Below, piece by piece: positions 43,804 to 53,421 of a stretch of 64,000 nt of DNA. How positions within the stretch are numbered: the stretch's first letter is position 1; each line of letters starts with the position of its first letter. Source of the stretch: Scytonema hofmannii PCC 7110. GTDB taxonomy: Bacteria > Cyanobacteriota > Cyanobacteriia > Cyanobacteriales > Nostocaceae. The notes beneath the pieces were generated by a model. That model ran no database searches, was not told where the DNA came from, and saw nothing but the letters and a program-made list of their open reading frames with translations. The stretch is taken from positions 124,001 to 188,000 of the forward strand of contig NZ_KQ976354.1 of NCBI RefSeq assembly GCF_000346485.2. Direction: 5' to 3'. A program made the position numbers and the translations under genes.

Positions 43804-44646
43804 ACGTAAATTCCTCCATTAGTAGGCTTATTTCATACGTTAATGGGGTCTTTTTCAAAAGTCAATCAGGACATTATGACAGAATTTGAAACATGACTTT
43901 CTCGATAAATTTATGGGAGATTTATCAGGAATTTCTCATAGTCAAGTGTGCTTTTTCTATTAAACTATGACAAATGCTTACTACTTCAAGAAAAGAATCT
44001 CCGCTGACAAGAAGGGGATTATTAGCACCATTCGTTTTATTGGAATGTACGGTAAATTTAAGTTGAATTTTTTGTAATATTGTCTTGACAATTAACCTAT
44101 TTTTGTAACGAATAAGGGCTTCTTTATCACACAAATCTTAAACAAATTTAAACTCAGAAATTGTCAGATTGCTTGTACTTGAGTCAATCATTGGCTACCA
44201 ATGGGTGAAGTGCTACAATATCATAGCCCTGTGCGTAATCAATACTACATTGGATACAGGGGTTGCTATTTTTATGCTTTTAGCTACAAAATATTAGCAG
44301 AAAATATTGTCTTTACTAAATTTTGATTGAAAAAAGACAATAAAAATTTGCTAAGATATTTTTCTAAAAAAGATTATGAATAACACTTTCCTAGTACAGG
44401 TCGGCGGAAATAAAGCTACCATTCACTCCGTGATGAAAATCTTATGCTGTAAGGGGTTTGACTTTTGAACGCGTGACTTTTAACGAACGCGAAACGGTAC
44501 TAGTTAAGAGTGATTGCCAGCGAATAGTTTCTTTGGCTACAAAAACTATTTACAAGAAAATAAAATCTTTAACAACTTTACAAAAATAATTATGAGCAAA
44601 ATAAGAGCAGAAACGACGACTGATGATTCATGCTCGGAGAGAATTA
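43804..44646. other. Gene-free stretch with small inverted repeats
   Basis: No protein frame worth defending. It contains an imperfect inverted repeat ATAGCCCTGT/ACAGGGGTTGCTAT at about 44223-44271. A MITE-like segment at about 44389-44503 has ends CTAGTACAG and CGGTACTAG and includes 'gacttttgaacgcgtgac'. The latter lies just upstream of the flavodiiron fragment. Confidence 0.5.
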
Positions 44647-45069
44647 ATGGTTGCGCTCGCAGAGAACGCCCAAAAAAGGCTAACTATACAAACTGTTGAA
44701 ATAGCCCCTAATACAACTGCCATTCGCTGTCTCGACTGGGACCGCGATCGCTTTGACATTGAATTTGGATTGCAGAATGGTACGACTTACAACTCGTACC
44801 TGATTAAAGGTGACAGGATAGCATTAGTTGATACCGCTCACACCAAGTTTCGCGAACAGTATTTAAATACGCTCAAAAGCCTTGTTAACCCGAAGGCAAT
44901 TGATTACATCATTGTCAGCCATACAGAACCAGACCACAGTGGCTTAGTGGAAGATGTGCTTCAATTAGCTCCAAGAGCGACTGTTCTGGCTTCAAAAGTT
45001 GCCCTGCAATTTTTGGACAACCTAGTACAAGACAGGTTTACACTATCAAGTAAATTTTTCCAGAGCTAG
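44647..45069 (+). pseudogene. Flavodiiron protein, N-terminal fragment
   Basis: 140 residues from ATG 44647 (GGAG nearby). The text is a clear cyanobacterial A-type flavodiiron start: VALAENAQKRLTIQTVEIAPNTTAIRCLDWDRDRFDIEFGLQNGTTYNSYLI, with the metal motif HTEPDHSGLVEDV. A complete protein is about 570 residues with flavodoxin and flavin-reductase domains. The frame ends at FFQS after FLDNLVQDRFT, so only part of the beta-lactamase-like domain remains. The intact enzyme would reduce oxygen with electrons from photosynthesis. Confidence 0.88.
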
Positions 45070-45085
45070 CAAAAAAGTTGGTATT

Positions 45086-45559
45086 CTAGTGGGTTGGGTA
45101 TTTAGCATTTGTCCGTCGCACAACCCAATAACAGATAGAAAGGGCGATAATGGCGGCAGCAAGAGCAAGTAGTTCTGAGTCAGAAATTTTTTGAAAGTCG
45201 AGAAGGATGATTTTACGGGCTACGGCAATCAAGGAAGTAATAATGACCATCTCAATTTGAATAATATGGCTTTTGAGATATGATGTAATGTTTTGCGTAA
45301 TTTCTAGCGCAATCAAAATGTTTAAAAATAGCCCGAATATTTTCAATAATGTACTAGAAAAACTACCAATAGGTGGTTTAATAAGCATCTCTTGTGCCAA
45401 AACAATACCGAGGTCTAATATAGCGAATAGAACCACTGCTATCATCGCCAGAGAGAGGATTTTAGCAAAAAAATCTTCTACTTTATCTACAAATATCATA
45501 AACCTCTCATTCTGATGATTATCAACTAAAAGTATCAATGTTTTTCGTAATAACCGCAT
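45086..45559 (-). CDS. PsiE-type phosphate-starvation-inducible membrane protein
   Basis: 157 residues with four hydrophobic helices. Text typical of the family includes FAKILSLAMIAVVLFAILDLGIVLAQEML, IFGLFLNILIALEITQNITSYL and QIEMVIITSLIAVARKIILLD. PsiE proteins are induced by phosphate limitation; their mechanism is unknown. It is followed on the same strand by potassium-channel-like and phosphate transport genes upstream (45618-50248), which fits. Met20 (MIFVDKVEDFF) is an alternative start. Confidence 0.87.
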   Translation of the reverse strand: MRLLRKTLILLVDNHQNERFMIFVDKVEDFFAKILSLAMIAVVLFAILDLGIVLAQEMLIKPPIGSFSSTLLKIFGLFLNILIALEITQNITSYLKSHIIQIEMVIITSLIAVARKIILLDFQKISDSELLALAAAIIALSICYWVVRRTNAKYPTH

Positions 45560-45617
45560 TGTTTTGTTTAATTATAAAGAGTAGTTAATTGTAATCCATC
45601 CAAACAGCTTATTATTT

Positions 45618-47702
45618 TCAACCATCAGATTCTCCAGTATGAGGAAAAGGTATCAAATGAGCTTTTATCTGGATTTTATTAAGTTCTCTGACTAAACGTT
45701 GTGCTTGGAATTTGTAAAGAGGGAGCCGCAATACTCCAGGCAAATTATCCATTAATTCTGCTGCAACATTTATACCACATCCCGAAATTCTGGCAATAGT
45801 TCTTGCACCTTCAAATACAGCATCTTTAGTTAGGGCTTTATCAATCTGCACTTTCCAGAGTCGAGGTAGTATCTCACCGCGTTCTAGCCGTTGCAAACTG
45901 TTAATCGTTTGCAAAACAACTAGACGATCGCCCTCTTTGAGTTGTGTATCATCAGAGGGCATTAACTCAGCAGTAAATTGAGTTGATTTGTGGTAAAGAA
46001 CTGGCATCATACCGTATCCATAGGCAACTTCAGCTAAGAGTAATCCACAGAGAGGATCGTTTAACTGAATATTGTACTCTGCTACTAGGATAGTCTGGTC
46101 ATGAAGTCGAAATAGGTTCAGGATGTTTTCGCCAAATGCAGCTGCGGTAAAAGCTTCTGCTGCTAGAGAGTAAACGCATAGAACTTCGGCACTTGGCAAG
46201 ATTTGGGCGAGATTATCACTAAAACGGGGATCAAAAGTGCGGATGACCAAACTGCTTTCTGGATTGGTGGTATGAGCCATCAAACTCATTTCTAAGTTTG
46301 CTATCTCATCATCCGTTGTCACAACAATGCTTTTGGCAGTAGCAAGATTCACTTTGGTAAATGCATTTGTCAAGTCACCCAGCACAAAAGGCATCTGTGG
46401 TAAGACATTCGGCTCTAGTGCTGTATGGCTGACTCCTACCAAAGGCTGTTGAAGTTGCAGCAACAAAGTAGCAACTTGCCGTCCCAGATTCCCTAAGCCA
46501 ATCAGGACAATATGATTTCCTTGCGGAGTCGGTGGACGCCTATTGACTAACTGGAACTTTGCTGCTAGAAGACTTTCAGTCAATAAAGCATATAAAACTG
46601 CGATCGAGGCAGTACCTGCGAGCATATAGCCCAAGTTCATCAACCGCATCCACAATGGTGTAGTGTCAGACGAGTTAAGAGCTCCAAATACAGCGTCATA
46701 GGAACCTAGTAGCATCACACTTGTTACATACAAAGTCCTCAGCCAACTCTCCTGTGGATGAGTAGCTTTCAAAACACTTGTGCCAAGAGTCAGCAAACTT
46801 AACAGGGCAATGCCAACAATGATGGCAACTCGTTTAGTCTGCTGTTGAGCCATTGATTGCCACCATCTAGTTAGAATCACCAGCCAACTACGACCAAAGA
46901 AACGATTGCTAATTTCCTGCCAAAGCTTTCTAAAGTTGCGTTTTGTTTTCGTTTGCAAAAAACTTATGACTGGTGCTGCAGATGAATCAGCTATTCTCTG
47001 TGACTCTATATAGGTTACTATATCTCCTAATTGAATTCTGGCATCTGTCTCCCACTGATATAAGTCTGTAGGCTGTTTTGAGGTGTGAGAAATATGACTG
47101 AGAACGCGACGATGTCGATTATTCAATTCATAGATAAGACGGCGATCGCACCAACGGTGATTGGCAGTAATTTGACACTTAACTACACAAAGCAAATGTT
47201 CGTTCAGGTCGATCAATCCTTGAATTTCACTGCCCAAAGCAGCAATCGCAAATGCAGAAGCGGTTATTTGAGTTGCGTCCAAAGCCGCAAAGTTACCTAA
47301 ACTTTGAGCCAAAAGTTCATTCAGATTCTGTTTAGAAGAGCGTATAACTAGGCGAACGTGTTGATTAAGCACCCTAACAGCAAAAGCAGTGTCTATATTC
47401 ACCCTCTCATCATTAGTAACTACTAAGACAGCTTGACACTGTTGAATCTTTGCTCTTGCCAGAACATCCGGTTGTCGGCAATCACCAATCGCGAGTTCTT
47501 CCAATAAATTTGGTACATTGTTAACTTCCCAAATACTAGGCAAAGCGATATCGATCGCACTGACACTTACACCAAACTCTTTGAGTTTAGCGACACAGTA
47601 CTGACCCAAACTGCCTAATCCACAGACTAAGAAGTGCGATCGTGGAGTTTCTGTTTGGACAGTATCAACGATATCAATTTCTGTAAATGACTCAAACATC
47701 AC
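45618..47702 (-). CDS. TrkA/RCK-type potassium channel-like protein with two NAD-binding domains
   Basis: 694 residues. An N-terminal TrkA-N domain has the nucleotide loop VCGLGSLGQYC at about 27-37. A membrane section near residues 290-385 contains VAIIVGIALLSLLTLGTSVL, then TLYVTSVMLLGSYDAVFG (pore-like, without a canonical TVGYG filter), then YMLAGTASIAVLYALL. A second TrkA-N domain follows with VLIGLGNLGRQVATLLL, plus a TrkA-C-like end. This layout is found in bacterial ion-channel or transport proteins gated by NAD(H). The ion is probably potassium by family. Confidence 0.83.
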   Translation of the reverse strand: MMFESFTEIDIVDTVQTETPRSHFLVCGLGSLGQYCVAKLKEFGVSVSAIDIALPSIWEVNNVPNLLEELAIGDCRQPDVLARAKIQQCQAVLVVTNDERVNIDTAFAVRVLNQHVRLVIRSSKQNLNELLAQSLGNFAALDATQITASAFAIAALGSEIQGLIDLNEHLLCVVKCQITANHRWCDRRLIYELNNRHRRVLSHISHTSKQPTDLYQWETDARIQLGDIVTYIESQRIADSSAAPVISFLQTKTKRNFRKLWQEISNRFFGRSWLVILTRWWQSMAQQQTKRVAIIVGIALLSLLTLGTSVLKATHPQESWLRTLYVTSVMLLGSYDAVFGALNSSDTTPLWMRLMNLGYMLAGTASIAVLYALLTESLLAAKFQLVNRRPPTPQGNHIVLIGLGNLGRQVATLLLQLQQPLVGVSHTALEPNVLPQMPFVLGDLTNAFTKVNLATAKSIVVTTDDEIANLEMSLMAHTTNPESSLVIRTFDPRFSDNLAQILPSAEVLCVYSLAAEAFTAAAFGENILNLFRLHDQTILVAEYNIQLNDPLCGLLLAEVAYGYGMMPVLYHKSTQFTAELMPSDDTQLKEGDRLVVLQTINSLQRLERGEILPRLWKVQIDKALTKDAVFEGARTIARISGCGINVAAELMDNLPGVLRLPLYKFQAQRLVRELNKIQIKAHLIPFPHTGESDG

Positions 47703-47840
47703 AATAATTGGTAATTGTAAATAGGTAATTTGTTATTGATGACAAATTACCCATTCTTTAGATAGCGGTCATGACGAATTTTTCACCAGAACAAATGAAA
47801 AATTTCTTACCCCCACTCCCCACTCCCTATTCCCTACTCC

Positions 47841-48914
47841 CTATTTTTCTTGCAGACCTTTCTGTCCTACACCGATTACAGAACCTTTCCCTCCCAGTAC
47901 AGAACCAGTAAGACCTTTGTTGAATCGGGAATTAGCTGATTGTAGGGTGATGTTTGGTAGCGGTACATAACCAACTTGTAATACCAAGTTAGCATTCTCT
48001 GGCGCTAAATAGAAGTTAGTAAAGGCTTTGACATCTGGACGAATGGCTGATGATTTCTTCACATAAATAAAAATTGGACGGGAAAGGGGTTGATAGCTCG
48101 AATTTGCTACTGTTTGAGCGCTGGGCTGTACGCAGCCATAACCATTGTCGATGCTGACTAGTTTGAGCTTATCTCTATTTGCAGCATAATAGGCATAGCC
48201 AAAAAATCCCAGTGCATTCGGATCTTGAGAGATTCCCTGGACTAGAGCATTGTCATTTTCGCTCTTGGTGTAATCACCTCGACTTTTTCCTTCTTGACCT
48301 ATAGTTGCTAAAGTGAAATAGTCGTAAGTTCCAGAGTCACTACCAGGACCAAATAACTTTAATGGTTGATTGGGGAAGCTAGAGCGAATTTGATTCCAAT
48401 TAGTGACTTTGCCTTCAGCTGCTGGCTCCCACATCTTTTTCAGTTCACTCACTTTGAGACACTGAACGAAGTCATTTTTTGCGTTGACAACAACAGAGAG
48501 ACTATCAAAAGCCACAGGTAATTCGATGTATTCTATGTTGTTTGTTTGGCAAAGATTCACTTCTTCTTCATTAATCGGGCGGGAAGCGTCTGTAATGTCA
48601 GTTTCGCCTGCACAAAATTTCTTAAAACCACCACCAGTACCGGAAAAAGCTACATTAATTTGCACTCCAGAGTTGGCTTTTTGGAACTCTTGTGCCATCA
48701 CCTTAGAAACAGGAAACACGGTACTAGAGCCGTCTATTTTTATAATGCCTGACAAATTTCTCGCGCTAGTAGAACTAACATTTTCCGCCTGATTCACGGC
48801 TTCAGGAAAACTAGCAGTTGTATCATTATCCTGATTGTTACTGCAAGCAGATGCTCCCAACAGCAGAGTCGCTATATAGCCAACCAATGCAATACGAATA
48901 TTTTGAACAAACAT
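47841..48914 (-). CDS. pstS: PstS-family phosphate-binding lipoprotein
   Basis: 357 residues. Signal peptide with lipobox LLLGASAC (Cys24). The binding fold shows the family text IKIDGSSTVFPVSKVMAQEF, AFSGTGGGFKKFCAGETDITDASRPI, FGPGSDSGTYDYFTLAT and RPIFIYV, which together make the phosphate-binding pocket. It captures phosphate outside the inner membrane for the Pst ABC transporter. The pstCAB genes are not adjacent; instead a Na/Pi cotransporter gene lies directly upstream. SphX is a close alternative name. Confidence 0.93.
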   Translation of the reverse strand: MFVQNIRIALVGYIATLLLGASACSNNQDNDTTASFPEAVNQAENVSSTSARNLSGIIKIDGSSTVFPVSKVMAQEFQKANSGVQINVAFSGTGGGFKKFCAGETDITDASRPINEEEVNLCQTNNIEYIELPVAFDSLSVVVNAKNDFVQCLKVSELKKMWEPAAEGKVTNWNQIRSSFPNQPLKLFGPGSDSGTYDYFTLATIGQEGKSRGDYTKSENDNALVQGISQDPNALGFFGYAYYAANRDKLKLVSIDNGYGCVQPSAQTVANSSYQPLSRPIFIYVKKSSAIRPDVKAFTNFYLAPENANLVLQVGYVPLPNITLQSANSRFNKGLTGSVLGGKGSVIGVGQKGLQEK

Positions 48915-49003
48915 CCTCTTTTCAACCTATTTGAATATATGAAGGAATCAGAACTAGAATTTTCTGTCAAAAGGCGGCTTCTAATTCCACCAAACAATCT
49001 GCT

Positions 49004-50248
49004 TTATCTTGCTGGTTGTACTGTCTCTGGACTTAATATCCGATCGTCATTGGTATCTGGAACTAATTTTTGCAGTAATCGAGCGATCGCTGGCAGAAAC
49101 ATGATGACTACAGCTACGCCGATTAAGTTAAAAATGATCTGAGCATTAGCAACTTGGCGACCTACACCTGCTCCACTCGAAATTGCTAAAACAAGTTGCA
49201 CGAGTAGCGGAGCAAAGATAATTCCTAGGATGGCACTCACTAGATTGAATAGAAAATGAAATAATCCTGTCCTTAATGCTGAACGACCGCGCCCTACAGT
49301 AGCCAATAGGGTGTCAGCACAGGTACCAACTTCAGCACCCAACATAATAGCGACACCTGCAGGGAGTGAAATCAAACCAGAACTTGCTAAGGTGATAACT
49401 ATCGCGACTGTTGCAGAAGAAGATTGAATAATCAGTGTAAAAATTGCCCCAACGATTGCACCTAGTAATGGATTTTTCCCTAAAGTTTGCATCAAGTCAA
49501 TGAAAGGCTGATAGTTTCTAAACGGCTTCATTGCTTCATCGATCGCTTCAAGACCATAAAACATTAAACCAAAGCCTAGCAGAATGATCCCAAGATTTTT
49601 CTGTGTGTTTGTCTTGCCAATAAACAGCACCAACATTCCTACAAACATCAGTAACGGCACGTACTGCTCTATATTAAGTGAGATGATTTGTGCGCCTACT
49701 GTTGTGCCAATATTGGAACCCAAAACTACACCAAGAGACTGTACAAATGTCAGTACTCCCGCACTTACCATGGCAATTACCATGATGATGGTAACAGAAG
49801 AGGATTCGAGTAGGGTTGTGGCAACAGCTCCGGTTAGAATTGCGGCGAAGCGATTAGTCGTACACTTACTTAAGAACCCTTTCATCCGATCTGTACCAAT
49901 CTCTTCGAGTCCTTCAGAGAGTCGGGTTACACCGTAGATAAATAATACCAAACCCGCTAAGGCACCCATAGCCATAGCAAAGAAGTTTATTACGGTTGAT
50001 TTCCCTCCCCCTTTGGATGCTCCACTAGATGCATAAGCAGCTTGAGCAATATCAAATTTAATGGCTGGTTGTACATCCAGAGGCTTCGCTGTCTGTATAC
50101 TAGTGCTAACTTCTACCGAAGTTGGACTAAAAGATGACTGTTCGGGACTCAACAAAGCCGGATAGATAATAACAGTCAGTACGAAAAAACCAATACTCAA
50201 CCATTCAAGCACTTTTCTATTGCATTTCGCGATAGAGAACATGGTCAC
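49004..50248 (-). CDS. Na+/phosphate cotransporter (NptA/PNaS family)
   Basis: 414 residues with an N-terminal hydrophobic segment (signal or first helix) and about eight further helices. The two inverted QSSS-type repeats are visible: TTLLESSSVTIIMVIAMVSAGVLTF and IQSSSATVAIVITLASSGLI, each followed by a Gly-Thr motif (LGSNIGTTVGAQI and LGAEVGTCADTLL). The protein moves phosphate with sodium. There is no C-terminal PhoU domain. It is upstream of pstS on the same strand, about 90 bp apart. Confidence 0.92.
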   Translation of the reverse strand: MTMFSIAKCNRKVLEWLSIGFFVLTVIIYPALLSPEQSSFSPTSVEVSTSIQTAKPLDVQPAIKFDIAQAAYASSGASKGGGKSTVINFFAMAMGALAGLVLFIYGVTRLSEGLEEIGTDRMKGFLSKCTTNRFAAILTGAVATTLLESSSVTIIMVIAMVSAGVLTFVQSLGVVLGSNIGTTVGAQIISLNIEQYVPLLMFVGMLVLFIGKTNTQKNLGIILLGFGLMFYGLEAIDEAMKPFRNYQPFIDLMQTLGKNPLLGAIVGAIFTLIIQSSSATVAIVITLASSGLISLPAGVAIMLGAEVGTCADTLLATVGRGRSALRTGLFHFLFNLVSAILGIIFAPLLVQLVLAISSGAGVGRQVANAQIIFNLIGVAVVIMFLPAIARLLQKLVPDTNDDRILSPETVQPAR

Positions 50249-50517
50249 TCCTTCTCAAAGTGAGTTCTAATGTTATACCGAGGCGTATTATGATGTGATC
50301 AGCTATATATGTTGTATAGATTTAAATAAATCTATGCAGATTCTATCACCAGAATTTGCAATTTTTTTTTACAAAAAAATTCATAAATACAATAACTAAA
50401 ATATAAACTTTTGATAATCAATACTTAACTTTTACATAAGTTAGTTTACAAAGCTCAAAATCATGTATTAATAATCTTAAAGAGCTATAGGACTCCTATT
50501 TGATTTTTGAACTATAC

Positions 50518-50572
50518 GTAGGGTGGGCAATGCCCACCGCAAGCTTTAGTTGGTGGGCAATGCCCACCCTAC
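50518..50572. repeat. Inverted repeat with perfect 21-bp arms
   Basis: GTAGGGTGGGCAATGCCCAC plus c, a 13-nt loop, and the exact complement. It is a dispersed cyanobacterial repeat type and could form a strong hairpin. Confidence 0.8.
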
Positions 50573-50645
50573 AGTACTTAAAGTTTTTCAGAAATCATTT
50601 AGGATTCCTATATACTGGTGTTTTTTTGTAGATAAAAAAATATAT

Positions 50646-50780
50646 AGCAGTTCTAAATTATTCGTGAAAAATTAGATCCCCGACTTCTTTGAGAAGTCGG
50701 GGATCTGGACAAAGAGAATTTTCTTCGCGCTCTTTGTGTTTTTGCGGTTAATAATTTTTACTACACAAATAGGACTGCTA
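50646..50780. repeat. MITE related to the 8113 element
   Basis: Ends TAGCAGTTCT and AGGACTGCTA. The central hairpin AGATCCCCGACTTCTTTGAG (50674-50706) differs from the 8146 hairpin only at the loop. Confidence 0.7.
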
Positions 50781-50944
50781 GATTAACATGATGCATTGAA
50801 AAATGCTTATAACAAAAATGATTTTCAGAAAAAGTTTATATTTGGCTCGCTGAGAACATTTTCAAAGAATGCGATCGCTTTTTACGTTACAGCACATCCT
50901 TTGAAAAATGTTTATGTTTGAATTGCAATCAATGATTGGATATT

Positions 50945-51109
50945 ATGCACAGTGCTGATGAAAAAGTTGAGTCGCTCGCTGAAATGATTGCGCGTTTAGT
51001 ATGCGAATATGAAGATCGACAAGCAGCAACCAAAGCCAAAAAAAGTATACACATCGATTCCATCCATCGCCTTACCTCTACCACTTTCTCTTCATCCACA
51101 AGCACGTAA
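50945..51109 (+). CDS. Possible 54-residue small protein
   Basis: An ATG frame of 54 codons. The first half (ADEKVESLAEMIARLVCEYEDRQAATKAKK) looks helical and protein-like; the second half is Ser/Thr rich. No ribosome site or family was recognised. It converges on the AarF-like gene. It could be a degraded fragment or a chance frame. Confidence 0.25.
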   Translation: MHSADEKVESLAEMIARLVCEYEDRQAATKAKKSIHIDSIHRLTSTTFSSSTST

Positions 51110-51144
51110 GTAAGTAGGTAATTCATGATTCAAAACGGTATTTA

Positions 51145-52422
51145 CTAACAAGCGCTTTTTTGTAGAGCATGAAAAATGAAAGATCTAGCCTCACCTTGAA
51201 AATCTAAATCAGCCTGTAGTTGCTTGACGATGCCTTCAAACACTGCTAAAGAAAGAATAGCCATTGTAAAGTTTGTAGATCCTCGAATTCCAAACTGTCG
51301 TTGAATATTGAACAGTTGGACTGCGAAGCTGGTGACCTCGAACTCACGTGCCGTCTTAGATGAATGCTCGTTGATAAGTTGGACGATTCCAGCTTCAAAT
51401 TTCTGTCGGTCACAATCCTTGGCACGGTAAGTTGCTGTATCGTAAACAACACGAGCACAATTCTTACCGTTATTGATGACCATGCCAAGAAAGAAGTCAA
51501 CGAAGTCTTTTAAATCAGACCCATTGAGGCTTGCTACCATTCCCAAATCGAGAATGACACACTCACCTCCTTCTCGGAAATAAATGTTTCCTGGATGCAG
51601 ATCTGCATGGATAAACCCATCAATGAAGATCATTTTGTATAAAGCTCGAACACTTGCGATCGCACTAGTTTTACGTTGCATGGGAGTAAAGTCCACTTCG
51701 GAAACTTTCATGAGACCATTTAGAAACTCCATAACGAGTACGGAGTCAGTACACAGTTCATTAATCAGTTTGGGAAATATAATATTTTTGACTTCAGCAA
51801 AGTTTTTGTGGAATAACTGATTGTTGTTTGCCTCAATAGTGAAGTCAAGTTGCAGTTCGATTGATTTGCTGAATTCAGCAACAAGTCCGGTAAGCGGAAT
51901 CAGTCGCATTATGGGAAAAAGATCGAGCGTCTTTGCAAAACTTTTGATAATAAGCAGATCGTTCTTTACCTTTCTCAGCAGACCTGGTCTCCGAATCTTG
52001 ACAGCCACTTCTGTACCATCCTTTAGTCTAGCCCAGTGAACATGAGCCACACTAGCACTAGAAATGGGCTTATAATCAAAAGACTCAAAAATCTCATTTA
52101 TGGAACGACCAAAAGCTTCTTGAATCAGACCTGGAATTCTCCGCGTATTAAATGGCGCTACCCGATCTTGTAAGCGTGTTAGCGAGGCGATTATTTCAGA
52201 TGGCAGTAGATCTGGGCGTGAACTTAGTATCTGACCTATTTTGATAAATGTCGCGCCTAACGACTCTAACAACTCAGCAATGAAATCCCCTAGTAGGCGG
52301 TTTAATTTAGGTTTACGGTCTAAAAGTGTTCGTATTCCCAAACGTACAACTAAGCGTATTAAATGAATAATGAACGAGAAACTGATTTCAGCAAGACGCC
52401 ATAGTAGAAAAAGAATGTCCAT
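51145..52422 (-). CDS. AarF/UbiB/ABC1-type atypical kinase
   Basis: 425 residues. The family-specific KxGQ motif reads FIKIGQILSSRPDLLP near residue 60. The nucleotide Ala-rich loop reads PISSASVAHVHWARLKDG, with the conserved Lys in VAVKIRRPG. The catalytic segment is FIDGFIHADLHPGNIYFREGGECVILDLGMVA. UbiB-type proteins support quinone biosynthesis or lipid extraction as ATPases rather than as protein kinases. It is the most downstream gene of the minus-strand enediyne-associated run, 29 bp after the AraC stop. A link to the pathway is inferred from position. Confidence 0.88.
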   Translation of the reverse strand: MDILFLLWRLAEISFSFIIHLIRLVVRLGIRTLLDRKPKLNRLLGDFIAELLESLGATFIKIGQILSSRPDLLPSEIIASLTRLQDRVAPFNTRRIPGLIQEAFGRSINEIFESFDYKPISSASVAHVHWARLKDGTEVAVKIRRPGLLRKVKNDLLIIKSFAKTLDLFPIMRLIPLTGLVAEFSKSIELQLDFTIEANNNQLFHKNFAEVKNIIFPKLINELCTDSVLVMEFLNGLMKVSEVDFTPMQRKTSAIASVRALYKMIFIDGFIHADLHPGNIYFREGGECVILDLGMVASLNGSDLKDFVDFFLGMVINNGKNCARVVYDTATYRAKDCDRQKFEAGIVQLINEHSSKTAREFEVTSFAVQLFNIQRQFGIRGSTNFTMAILSLAVFEGIVKQLQADLDFQGEARSFIFHALQKSAC

Positions 52423-52451
52423 GTAAATTTCAATTTAGTCGTGCAATCTTA

Positions 52452-53276
52452 TCAAGAATTGGTATCAGTAGCCCAACGTTCAGCAAAAAGGAATGATAGG
52501 GCCGTTAAAATCGGTGGATCGGTCAGCAATTTTGGTCTTAGCAAGATGTCTGGACGTTTGTTTACTTGACCATTACACACCACCAGTGGACCAACACACC
52601 CATGTAAAGCTATCTCTTGCAGCAGGTAGCTTGATGCTGCTTTGCAGTTTGCGATCGCTGCGGCAAATACGTAGTAGCAACCGTCAGGTACGGGAGCAAT
52701 ACGATAGAGACCTGGTGCAGTTAAGAGCGTACAACAAATAGGTCGGTTTTGGGGGATTGGGGTTGAAAATAGCCCTATGAAGATGAGACCTGTAAAAGCG
52801 TCAGATGTCACAATCCGACCAGTGAGACTTGGATTCAGTGGGATGACACGGGGCTGAAAGGTTAGGTGTTTGTCAGACTGTTCTAAGCAAGACAAGGTAA
52901 AGTGCTTGGCAAACCGGCGCAGATGACTAGGTGACAGACCAACCAGTTGTTTGAAACGGGTGACGAAGGTGCCCAAGCTGTTGTAACCAACTTCATAACA
53001 GACTTCAGTTACACTCAGTTGAGTTGTCAAAAGAAGCCGCTTTGCTGTTTCTAAACGCAATGCATACAGAAATTGGGAAGGGGGAATTCCGGTAACTTGG
53101 TGGAAAATGCGGTTGAAGTGATAGGGGCTAAGTGTGGCGATCTCAGCCATGTCTTCTAACGATAGCGTTTGATCCAGATAGTTATGCATAGCTAAGATAA
53201 CTCGTTCCACTGCCTGATAGCGTAACGAGGTAGTACTGTCGCGATTGGCACTCCTTAATAAATGCTCTGCCTGCAT
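52452..53276 (-). CDS. AraC-family transcriptional regulator (candidate pathway regulator)
   Basis: 274 residues from ATG 53276, chosen because AAAGGAG lies 6 bases upstream; an upstream start would add 37 poorly conserved residues. The DNA-binding domain is N-terminal (about 18-115): VERVILAMHNYLDQTLSLEDMAEIATLSPYHFNRIFHQVTGIPPSQFLYALRLETAKRLLL, then VCYEVGYNSLGTFVTRFKQLVGLSPSHLRR, the two AraC helix-turn-helices. The C-terminal half is a probable effector domain of unknown ligand, with several Cys. Its place in the enediyne run makes it a candidate cluster regulator. Confidence 0.88.
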   Translation of the reverse strand: MQAEHLLRSANRDSTTSLRYQAVERVILAMHNYLDQTLSLEDMAEIATLSPYHFNRIFHQVTGIPPSQFLYALRLETAKRLLLTTQLSVTEVCYEVGYNSLGTFVTRFKQLVGLSPSHLRRFAKHFTLSCLEQSDKHLTFQPRVIPLNPSLTGRIVTSDAFTGLIFIGLFSTPIPQNRPICCTLLTAPGLYRIAPVPDGCYYVFAAAIANCKAASSYLLQEIALHGCVGPLVVCNGQVNKRPDILLRPKLLTDPPILTALSFLFAERWATDTNS

Positions 53277-53421
53277 AGAAATCTCCTTTAAAACTTTACA
53301 GACGCTAAGATTGCTAGTACTGGAAGCTAAGGATGACTGCGAACCATAGTCAGTAGCTGTAACAATCGCACCGCCAAAATTGCACAAAAGCAGAGTAATG
53401 TAACTAAAATATTAGTCACAA

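Larger units (their letters stand above)
50249..51144. other. AT-rich gap with repeats between phosphate genes and the enediyne region
   Basis: About 900 bp. It contains a 55-bp inverted repeat (50518-50572), a MITE (50646-50780) and one weak small frame (50945-51109). Nothing else is supported. It marks the left boundary of the minus-strand enediyne transcription units. Confidence 0.6.

Noticed and set aside
43444-43809. His-rich 121-residue frame opposite the copper-binding gene
   Set aside because: It is the complement of Met/Cys-rich codons; the minus frame has the ribosome site and the known copper-storage pattern.
50929-51126. 65-residue minus frame
   Set aside because: Composition looks antisense to the more protein-like plus frame at 50945-51109, and no ribosome site is present.
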